64,000 bases of DNA from Undaria pinnatifida (lineage: Eukaryota > Sar > Phaeophyceae > Laminariales > Alariaceae): NCBI GenBank assembly GCA_012845835.1, contig JABAKD010000027.1, forward strand, positions 11,528,487 through 11,592,486, written 5' to 3'. Below are positions 12,483-24,400 of this stretch, piece after piece (the stretch's first letter is position 1; each line of letters starts with the position of its first letter). The notes under the pieces were generated by a model that saw nothing but the letters and a program-made list of their open reading frames with translations, did no database searches and was not told the DNA's origin. The translations under genes were made by a program, and so were the position numbers.

Positions 12483-15400
12483 CTGCACATTGAACGAAAA
12501 CAAGTGTGCATGTGCGTTATACGTTTTGCTCGTGAGGTCGGCCCGTTGCTGATGGGCATTCCAAACACCGTGCTTGATACAGGATAGGTTTGCCGTCACG
12601 CAAGAAAACGAAGTAGCGGACAAAAAGTGATGTTTTGGTGTTTTGTAGAGAGAATGAATTATGTCTGTCACAAATCTGGGTCGTAGAGGACTGTAGGAAA
12701 GGTAAACGAGCAAACCCTAGACCAGTCCCGGATGCAGCTCGTTGCGTGCAAGCTATCAAAAGCATACCGAGCGAAAACGAGTTGGGGCTCTTGCCGACAG
12801 CGTGGGCAGACATGAGGTAGTCCCTGAATTGGTCAGCCAAGGCGGGTAATTGGAGAAGAACATACGCTGCTCCGAAGCTGTATGAACAGTATTTCCGCGA
12901 ACATCCTGCTGAAACTTGAAAATCGTTTTAACCAAAGCTGAAACAACGACTCGCACATTGCTTCCAAGTAGTTTTCCCCCAAAAATATTGGTTGAAGTTC
13001 TTACGAGGGATATCCCCTGGTTGACCTACCTGTGAATGGTCAAGTCGGGCCTTGCTCCTTTCTTCCCTCGTGTTGCGGCAGATCGCTCTCATGATTATGG
13101 CGGCATCCAGGTATACGGGAACGATCAGCACTGGCCAAGGAACAAACCGCATTAACACACCGGTACATAGACGTGAGTGGCGCTGCGTGCGCCCATGTGG
13201 CTATATATTGGTAGATTATTGTATACATAGCGTACATGAGTGATCCTAAACCTTCCCCAGAAACGAAAATCTGTAGCATGAAACACAGTTTTACTTGGTT
13301 TTCTTGTTTGAAAAGGTGAATGCTGCTCGCGAACTGCGTCAGTGGTTGTTGTTCGGGTTCCCGTTTCGCAGTCCCGTGAGAGGTGTTTCACCATTAATAG
13401 AACCAAAAGTGATGGGTATCCATATCATAGAACGACAAGCCCTCACGGAGCGTGGATGGTACAGACGACGGGCGGAGTGTTGAGCTCTCGGCAACAGCAC
13501 TCGGTAACTCGCGTACCCGTGTAGAGTCGTGGTCAGGCGAATTCACGTAACCTTTTGACCCCCACAAAACTCAACTCACACTGATCCCGAGTGATGTTTT
13601 GCAGGTGCCGCCCTAAACAGACAGTCCAGCGACAATAGGAACACCGCCAACACTATACAGGTAGCATTTTCCGGCAGGGTGTGCTTTTGCGACCCAAAAA
13701 CTCGGTCTACGACGTGCTGCCACGCACTTCAACTCAAATCTAAAGGAACTCATTGATTGGCGTCTCAGCTGTACATATGGATTCAATCAACTCTGCCCGT
13801 AAACGTAAGGATCACTGTGGGTCTTAGAAAGAATGTTCCTTAGGTTTCCGGACAGATTGGTATATGTTGTTCTTACTACAACATATGTTTCACAACTTGA
13901 CCTATTAGGAACTGCGAAAATAAACTCCTACACAAAGTCCGAGCAGTGTGTCCCCAAGCACTCGGGTGCAATTACAAAGGTCCGCGCGCTAAGCGTGCTC
14001 CGAGACATGGGCGAAGTCGGACCGAAGCCCGAAGAGGTATCGTACGCTCGTCGGCGCTCGCTGCGTCCGCGGGAAAGCGGGTCAAGATGTATTTTCACCT
14101 CTTCCCTAAACGAAAGCTCGCGATGTTCTGGGGTTCTGTCTCGCGCCGTAAAGTGCTTACCGCAGAGCACAGCAAGGACTGATTCTATGATAGGCCCCCA
14201 AAAACCCAGCAATCTTCTTCAACGAACGTTTCATCGCTGCTCGGTGCAAGGAAGGATACCATTGAAAACATACTATCCATATATTTTCTTGTGTTCAAAG
14301 GTCTATCGATCGATGACGTCGGGGTGTCGAGGGACACCATATTTCGGGATATACAATCGGGAGCTGGTTTTGAAATCGACGATTTTCGACAAAGAAAGTT
14401 GGGGGGGCTACCGTAGTAAGACTCCAAGCTGAAACCCATCCACCATCATGATTGCGTTGTTTTAGGGTCTACTTCGTCAAGGATGGTCTCACCACAGAGC
14501 ACAACAAGCTGAAGTATGGCCACCGCCGTGTCGATTGTGTCCGTCTCGGCCGTTCTAGTACAACTGCGGATTGATCCCGTCATGAGCCCCGTGCTGATGG
14601 CATCCATAGCCACCAAGTACGCTGCTATTGTGTTGATCACTCTGCGTCCGCAGAATATACACCAGCATTGACAGAAGAATTGTTAGAACAGCGCTTCGAC
14701 AAGATAGATAATGTGTTTGTTATCCGCCCATGTTCAGCGTGAACTTGAACGTTGATCACCCGTGAACATTCCAAGAAGGAAGAAGAAAACCAAGTATTTA
14801 CAAGGGCTTCGCATCGATGCCTGCACCCATGCTTCGGTACCCATGCTCCGGACAGGCTAAACTCCCCGTGTGATTCGTTTGTCTCCTCATGCTTAAATAT
14901 ATGTTTACACACTTTCAGGATCAAGTATACACCAAATATATACATGGCACCTAGTAAGTGTTGCGCGTTGTGCCAAGGGTTGCAGTAGGGTAACAATAAA
15001 TTGCCATATATTTCAGGATGAGGGCAGGGCCGGGTGTTAGAAAGGATGAAAGACACTTGTTAATGGAATGAAGAAAGTGATACCGTGTGCTGTGCACACA
15101 ATGATATATTAGGTTATTGATTATTGATACGAGTGTTGTTTTTAACTTGTCCATGGGTTTGGCGGTCGGGTTGCCCCTTCAAATTGCTCCAAATGCGTTT
15201 TTGGGTTAGGCATAGAGCCCCTCACGTGATGAGCCTCAGAAACAAACGGGGCACCATCATGGCAGCATGTGTCGCTTTGGAATTCGGGTCCTGTACATAA
15301 ATTGGACATGCCAGGGCACGTGCCATGGCAATTGCCATGGCATGCGATGACATGTCATAAATGTCATGGCAATGCCATAGCCACGTGATGGGCCATCCAT

Positions 15401-18400
15401 GGCATTACCATGACATGCCACGGCACGTGCCATGGCATGCCATGGTATTACCATGGGTTGCCATGGCACGTCATGGCATGCCATGGTAATGCCATGTAGT
15501 GCCATGGCCTTGCCATGGCAGTTGCCATGGCAGTTGCTATGGACTCTGCATGGACCATGGGTCATGTGAGGCCATGGCAATGGTCATGGGCATTTTTTGT
15601 GGCATGCCATGGATATCCGTGACGCATTCCCGGGGACACGCCACGGATGCCCCATGGCCCCGTATTGGTGAACATGCCATGGTTGTCCACGGTCTTCCAT
15701 GGTCACCCATGGGACTACCATGATCGTTCGTGGCAACCCACGGGAATGGTAACCCATGACCAATCCATGACACTGCCATGGTCTCCCATGGTCATCCATG
15801 TCACCCATTGGACTGCCATGATCGCCCGTGGTAACCCATGGGACTGTGATGGTGGTAACCCATGGCAACCCATGGCAACCCATGGCAACCCATGGCAACC
15901 CATGGCAACCCATGGCAACCCATGGCAACCCATGGCAACCAATGACACTGCCATGGTCGTCCACGGTCATCCATTGTCACCCATAGGGCTGCCATGATTG
16001 CCCGTGGCAATCCATGGCACTGTCATGGTCGCCCATGGCAACCAATGGCACTGACATGGTAGCCCGTGGCAACCCATAGCACTACCATGATCGCCCATGG
16101 TCATCCATGGTCACCCATGGGACTGGCACTGCCATGGTCGCCCATGGCAACGCATGGCAACCCGTTGTACTTTGTCATGGTCGCCCATAGTCATCCGTGG
16201 TCACCCATAGGACCACCATAATCGCCCGTGGCGGCCCATGGCACACCATGGGACTAACATGGTCGACCATGATCCCCGTGGCAAACCATGGCACACTATT
16301 TTACTGCCATGGTCGCCCATGATCCCCGTGGCAACCGATGGCAATGCCATGTTCGTCCATGGTCTTCCATGGTCACCCATGTGACAGCCATGGTCGCCCG
16401 TGGCAACCCATATAACACTATGACACTGCCCCCGTCGCCCATGGCCATCCGTGGCACACTATGGCACTGCCATAATCGCCCATGACTTGCCTTTGGAATT
16501 GCCATGGCACGCCATGGCAACTGTCCAAACAATGCAAGACGGTTGACAGCTTTCACTGCTAAGGCCACGGGAACCGAGGGGCACGCCAGCCGGCGCTGGG
16601 TTGTGAACTCGTTTGAGTTAAATTGATGCACGACATGTATGAATTGCGTGAATGTTTGGTGAGCTTAAACTTTACTTTACCTCATCTGCTGGACGGTGAA
16701 AAGAAACAAGCACATAACAAAAATGGATGTGCATTGATAGCATTACTATTCACCTGTTAGCGAAGGGCTCAAGGCAGACAAGCATGAAGAACATCGCCAC
16801 GTGGATACCACAGAACAGTAAAAGCTGGAGCGTGTTGTTGTCCATCAGCATTGCGATGCTCGCGAAGGCGGCCCGCTGCAAATTGAGGTTGGAGAGGCAG
16901 CGCAACGAATAGCGATATTCGAAACCTTCGGTTGAAACAAGCCGAATCTGTGTGGAAATTCTACCCCGGTACAAGGAACGACAAGGACGAGAAGCCGAAA
17001 CACCGTGGGACCTTCGAAGGTCGATGCCAAGAACCTACGTGACCAGTCTCACGTACAAATATTCGCTTGAAGAACAAAAAATTGGGTGGTGCCAAGAAAG
17101 AGCTTGTGTTCAACCGAAAAACACCACCAACAAACCGGGCGCTCCTGTTTCGGAATAGGTATCATACAGGTTCAGTAGTTGCGTCGAAAGACGTGACAAG
17201 TCGACCTGACCGCTCTTAAGACGGTTCTCTCATACTGTATACGCTCTTAAATCGGATATATCAGCCTACACCCATAGTGGCGCGCTTGAGGTTACGTACG
17301 AACGGCTAGTGGGTGTACGCTTTACATATCCACATTTTCGTGCACAGAGGAAGAAGCGCCAGCGTTGACTACAGGGGTTTCATCCCTTGAGTAGGCCCGA
17401 GGTCCAGGCATAACGGCCAGATGGACCCCCGACTGTGTAGTTGGAAGGCGTGCACCGGACCCACTGGCCAACCGTCAGCGCTGACTGTACTCTACTCAGA
17501 GGCTACTTCGTAGGTGCATCTCTGATAGACTCACTTCAACCAAAAAGAGGACGACGAACAAGGTCCCGAACTTCGTGAAGTCCACGAACACCGGCTCAAA
17601 CCCTTTCCGGAATCGGTCGCCCTCCTGCCTGGCCTGCAAACTCTGCGCTTGATCGGTCTTCCACTGTCCCTTGTCCGCCCAAGCGAACAGTTTGCGATCT
17701 ACGGACCAACTTATTCTCAACCTGGAAAAGAAGGTGCGCATGCTCCCAATGGATGCTGCATCGTGATTGATGCCAACACCGCCGGAGCTGCAGAAGATGA
17801 TGTACTCGTTGGGGCAGACCCGCAGGTAGATGGCGCGTACGATGACCAGGGTCATAAGCACGGGGAAGAGAAGCTGGAACACGGTCCGTCCAGGTATGTG
17901 CCATGAACAATGCGTGGTCAGAGACAACAGAGGTGACAGGAGAGACGAGAGCAGGGAGACATGAGAGGAAGGAGGTTAGACTGACCCATCATTGGAACCA
18001 CGCTGTCGTCGTTGGAAGATGATAAATTCGTTGGCGGAGACCCGCAGGTAGATAGTGCGCAGAATGACCAGGGTCATGAGCACGAGGAAGAGCAACTTTA
18101 ACGCCGCGGGTGCCGATTTGGGCCACGAAAACAGCTGGTGGTTGTTCACAAGACAGGGAACAGGAGATCAGAGGTCAGGGAAGAAAAGGCATCTTGACAC
18201 GGGAGGCACAGGTATGCGCCACGAAGCTTGGGCGGTCAACGACAAAACAGATAAGAGGAAAGAGGAATGAGGAGGTTATCACGAACACTGTGCCATGGTG
18301 GAAGGGTGCGTTTGGATCCGACATTTTCCGGCTGGCGAGGCCACCCCAACTGAGCAACTACCCACTACGTTCGCTGTCGTCAGTTGTTTACGCAGTCGTA

Positions 18401-21400
18401 TTTGTCTTATGCCTAAACAAAACCCTTGAGATTTAAGGGGGCGTATAGGGATTCGCCCAACATATTCCGATGGTCCTCGAAACGATTAAGGCGTACTCCA
18501 ATTTTCACAACCGAGTTCGAGCCACTCGAACAAGCAAACACAAAGATAGCTTAAAACCGCACAGGAACTGGGGGGTCACTCACGCGAGTGACCCTTAGCC
18601 ACCGCGAAACAACAGCCGCAACGGCGACCCTCGTGCCGTTGCCTGGGTCAAACGGCGGGGGGTTGGGTGAGGTATAGATATCTTCATGTTACGAACTTGA
18701 GAGCAAGTAGAAGGTACCAGCTCTACCATGACACGGTCAATTCTCAGTTGTTTTCGGGTTAATCGATAGCCATTTCACTTAAATTCGTCGATCCAGCCAA
18801 AGGGGGCATGGGCGTCCTTTTCATGGACTTGATTTTGTGTTGTATGAAACAAAAATAAGTATATGGACGGGCCTACCAACGCAGCCAAAGCCAGGCAGAA
18901 CAAGACCGGATTCTCCTCGTATCCATCCCCAATAGCCCACGCCTGTGATGCAACGGCACCCTCAAAAGCGAAGAGCAGGAACATCAGCTCAAGGTGGGGG
19001 AAGCAGAGGCACGCCGACCGCAACGGCTCTCGATACGTCCCCAGGGCGCTGAGCCGGCCTTCTTGGCGTGGGCAGGGCATCGTATCGCACCATCCTTCCT
19101 CTTCGTCATCGCTCTCGGTGTCCCCGGTGAAACGCTTGCAGTTGTAAAGGGACTGCGTGGCGGATTGCCTCCCCCCATTCGACCCGTCGAGCCCTGGAGA
19201 TGTTCTCTGAGCCATTGCCCCGCCTCTTAACAGCGCCCACAACTCGGCGGTGGGTGCGTCGCGGTGGCGAACATTGATGAGATTGCGCTTAGCGCGCTCC
19301 TAGAGAGGTCGTGGTGTAGCATAGTGCAGCACGCGGTGGTCGGACATGGGTCAAGGTTAGGCACTGTTTTCTGGTTAAGGCGGGGGGGGGGAGGTTGTCG
19401 TGGTCGAGCGAAGAAAATGCTCACCGACTACTGTACGCATGGATTCCAAGTCCTCTGTATATCGGAGGCCGCCCTCCTCAAGGCTTTCAGCGGCCTGAGA
19501 AGGACAGCACGTACGCAACACGGCCTACAGCGGCTGCCGCATTGGTTTCCAAACCGCTCGGGCATCTTTGGAGAGCCACCAATCGTCTCGGTATCGACGT
19601 CAAATTTCCAGACACACCGTATTGGCCTCTGCGATGACGTAAACCATGCACAACTCGATAAGTGCTCGAGACGGAGCTGTGTGGTTGCTTGGACGCGCGA
19701 GGGAAATAGCGGTGCTTTGGTCAATTCAAGTATACTTGCTTGGACGCACGGGAGATATAGCAGTATTTTGGTCAAATCAAATATATTTGACGACACGTTA
19801 ATAAACCCTTTGAATCAGAGGAAAACAGATATTCTGTAACGAGAAAAAAAAGTACGTCTCACACGGTAGAGGCGCAGGCAGCATACTCCAACAAGTTTCC
19901 TGAGCTCTCCCCACATGAGGAGCTGAACATCTCACCCGATTTCAACATGACTTCGAAGGCAGTCGTTCGCACTAAACCGACAACAAGCTTTCTACGCTTT
20001 TTTAGTCCTGAAACAATTCGTACGACTCGTGAAATGACTTGCATCAATGACTAACCGATAGTTCCTCACTCGAGGAGCTTCAATCGGACACGTACATTAT
20101 TAGTTAATTCGACAACTGCGACCGACGTCTGCTGCGATAAAGGTATACCTTTTTTGAAGGTAATTATTCTGAATGGCGGGATTCCTTGACCCAAAATCGT
20201 CGGAAACGGGTCCCATTTTTTTTTCTACATGATCGTCGTCGTGGACCTAGGCCATCATGGGGATGTTTCACCCCGTAGCAGTTTTACTTTTTTTTCCCAA
20301 ATCTCTTTTCGGCAAGAGGTCTCTTCACAAGCTCCCAAGTTGAGGAAACCGCGGAAAAAAAGCGGTGCACCTCGCTGTCGTTGCACGCGTCAAACCCCAT
20401 CCGTGGGATGGCCCAAAAGGTGACCATCACAGCGTCCCTCGTCCACCGGAGCCACCCCACGGTATAGGAAAATGCAGCATGAGAAGTCACTCGTGCTGCA
20501 ATAGAGGTATCACTTTTCGTCTGCTGAACTGTTTTTTTGGAATGACGCGGGGCTCCTTAAACCCAAAAATCGCCGGAACTTTAGCTCGTTTTTTTTCTTG
20601 TTGTGATTCCCGCCGTGTAACTGCTGTGCACGCCATGGTTTTTTTTTCACATCCGGTAGTAGTAGTTTTATTTTTTCCCAAAAAAATCAGCTTTTTGCGA
20701 GAGGTCTTAGAAACTCCCAAATTGAGGAAAACTCGGGAGGGGGGGGGGGGGGGGGGGGGAGTGGTGCACGCCGTTGCTTGTTCTGAACTATTTCAGCTCT
20801 CCTATCACGACGAGCTAGCTCAATACCTCTCACCCGAAAAAACATACGTATGGCTCCGAAAAAAAAATGTTCGCGCCGCAACCCGACCCACATTGTATGA
20901 AAAAAAGTGGTTCTACAATAGCCCTCCCCCCACAAAAAAAAAAAAAAAAAGACCAATGCTACGGTAGGGTTGTATTATTTTACCCCCTTTTGGGCGCTTT
21001 TTTTTCGGTGGCTCGGTGTCACTCGCGCGAGTGACCCCCCCCCCCCCCCCCGTACCTTGCCGCGGTCACAGGCTTCTCGTGCTGTTTAACATGGACGATA
21101 CTAATACCAAAAAGGGGGATGGTTAGCTGCTACGCTGTAACAAAATAATCGCCGAACGTGTTTTAGTCGGTGAGGTACAGAGTGACTCGCGCGAGTGTGG
21201 TATGGTATGGTATGGTATGGTATGGTATGGTATGGTATGGTAGTGAACACCCGGTACTAGTGAAAATAGGGGGGTTGGTACTACAATACCGTAGCCTTGA
21301 TCAAAAACCAGCGGTTTTCTTCAACGACCGTCTCATGGCTGCTCGACACACGAGGAACGATGCTATGAGAAAAAAGTATCTTTTCATATACTTTCTTGTT

Positions 21401-24400
21401 GACGAACAAGGCTATCGAACGATGGCGTCGACGTGGCAAGAGGCACCGTATTCCAGGGGATACGGCCGGTATCATATCGTGTATCATATCGTGTATCATA
21501 TCGTGTATCATATCGTGTATCATATCGTGTATCATATCGTGTATCATATCGTGTATCATATCGTGTATCATATCGTGTATCATATCGTGTATCATATCGT
21601 GTATCATATCGTGTATCATATCGTGTATCATATCGTGTATCATATCTATTGTATACAATAAAAATAAAGTCGTCTATAATAAAAAGTATTGTTTTCTTCA
21701 CGGTGAGGTAAAGAGCCACTCGGGCGAGTGGCCCAAACCCCAGCATTGAAGAAAGAGGGCCCTCTCACTACCGAAGCGTAAAACAGACGAAGCGGAAGAA
21801 AGCGTTGTACAGCATACAGCACTGTGGGCAGAGCGGGCCCGTATACAAAATACAATGAAAGAATAGAAATAGAACAAAAGAGTCCAAATATTAGACTGAT
21901 AGTAGTAAGTAATATTAGTTACTAGTATTAGTCTTGGTAATAACCCTGATAGATACACTGCTGTAGTTGCAAGGGGAGTCGCCGACCTATATCCTTGACC
22001 CCTTTACAACTGGAATCCCTTTTGGGGGACGATTTTACTTGAAGTTAGTTTAGGGAGGGATTTGGGGGCTCTAAAGGGGTTAATGAGTACACACAACCCG
22101 TAATACGCGCGATCGGAGAATCACACACAGCTTGCAAAGATGAGTTTCGACAAAATATTCGATCTCACAGCTGGAGTGTATTTTAATGTGCACAATATTA
22201 GTAGGGTAGTCTAGACGTGTAGACTACATCATTATATTTCGGAGGATGTTCACTTGGGGAGCTCCTTTTGAGAAAGAAAATCCCAAAAGTGCTGCCCGAT
22301 GAATAATCCCATGAACCAGGTAACTACAAGGCCGAAACTTATTTTGAAAACAATACTTCGAAGTATGATTTTTCCCACGATTTTTGGGGTTAAGCAAGGG
22401 GGACCCGCCATATCATTCGGAAAACGTTTCAGCCAAAAAGCGCCACACCTCTATCGTGCGATGCGTGACCTGACGGCTGATGATGTCAACAACAACGACG
22501 GAACCCTGCCGTGACACCAACGGCCTCGAGAAAACCTTGGGTATTGAGGGTACACTCCATACACCCCTCGTATGGTTTATTGTGTAGGCGCTCGCCACTG
22601 GGCGCGATTTCTTAGCCCAAATCTCTTACGGTAGCGTTCTCTAGAAATAGACTTGACGTTATAAAAGCATTCCCCAAACACAATGAGCATGTCGTAACGA
22701 TTAGGTGCATTTCTGGCGGCCTACACTGTATTCGCAGCAGGACGACGACGACGACGGCGAAGGAGATAACGGGCTTACCCTGGTCAGCCAGTACGCTTCC
22801 GTCCCCGACACCCACGCCAAATGGAGGACAAAGATGCTCAGCAGAGTACCTAGAACAAGCACGATGTTGTTGACGAACGTGGAGGCGCCGGTCTCCCTCG
22901 CTTCCGCGTTTGTTGGAAAGATCAGGTTGACCCACCTTCTCCAGATGCAGGGAGAAACGACAGTTGGCGCAGCGAATGGGTGTAGGGGGTGACGGTGTGG
23001 CCGGAGAATTCTTCCTTGAGCACCGTATACACCACAGCACACAGTGAATTGTACCGAGCTGGAAAAACATTGTGAAGATACTAGAGTAGACGGGAAAACG
23101 CAGTGGCCCACTTATGCCCTAGGTGGAGTGAGACGAGCCTTTCAAGCACCTTGAAAAAACAGAAGTAGAAGCACAGGACAGGACAGTAGTGCGCTCAGGA
23201 ACCTTGGGTTGATTTTCTTTTCAGTGTGTCGAAAGTTGTTTGGTTTATTTTACGGGGGTGGTACATACACGAGATAAAACAAAGCCGACCGTGGTATTAA
23301 GGAGTACCACAACAATCAGGACCCACTGCATACATAAAAACATATATACATACACCGGTTATTCGATTTACAGGATTCACGTGATAAACTGACGCATTTC
23401 CTTCCACAGCTATCAGATTTTGTCCCCCTCAGAAACGGGTTTTATAGTTTTCGCGCACAGATTGATCAACATCACCCTGTTGACCCTGGGAGCTACACTG
23501 TAGTTCCAAGGGGAGTCGCCGACCTATATCCTTAATGAGGACACACAACCCGTAATACGCGCGATCGAAGTATCACACACAGCTTGCAAAGATGAGTTGC
23601 GACAAAATCTTCGATCTCACAGCTGGAGTGCATTTTTATTTTTTATAATATACTCCGGAGTATGTATTTGTATGTATCCCCGTATTTTGCGGCCCGTGTT
23701 TGGCCCTCATTACTGTGGAGCCATCCCTCTATAGTGCGGTAAAGGTTGCACTCCTCAAGTGTAAAACTATATCGGAGTCGTTCTACGGTAGCTCCTCCAA
23801 CATTTCTTGAACGAAATTCGCCGGTTTTGAAGCCAGCTCCCGGCCGTATCTCCTGAAATACGGTGACCCTTGCCATCCCGACGGGTCAACGTTCGCTAAT
23901 CCTTTGCAAACAAGAAAATATATGAAGATTACTTTTTTTTTTTTTTTTTTTTATCCTCCCCATGGGGAAAAATAAAGCTGTAGCTCACCACACTTCCGCG
24001 TATTTTCATACGCGTCGTGTGTCGTTTCCATACTACTCTTCCTCGTGCCGAGAAGTCGTGAAACCTTCATTCAACAAAATCGCTGGTTTTGGGGGAGGCT
24101 ATCGTAGAATCGGTCATCGGTTCCTACTGTGTAATTGCACAAATACAAATACATTGGAGTTGGGGCCAGCGCATAGAAATGTTGATCGGGTTGCGGGAAT
24201 CAACGCCTTGGAAGTCATGCGCGTCGGGTGATATATTGAGCCCGTCATGCCATAGGACTTCTGCTGCACCCCTCGCATGGGAAGAGTCTAATGCTCCCCC
24301 CGTTATTTATGAGCGCTGAGCACTCTTAACTACCTACTTTTGGGGGGGGGGGTGCTTGTAAGGGCCCTCTCTTATCCCTTGTACCCCTTCTTACCGTGGA

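Noticed and set aside
13833-14432. 199-codon plus-strand frame
   Set aside because: It lies in an intron of the large gene and overlaps a transposase-like relic in a different frame; no start context or partner exon.
21470-21646. CRISPR-like array
   Set aside because: Direct tandem units without spacers; eukaryotic context.
21280-21750. Several long open frames on both strands (poly Ile-Ser-Cys-Ile, Tyr-His-Ile-Val and similar)
   Set aside because: They run through a 12-bp minisatellite whose length is a multiple of three, so every frame stays open by construction.
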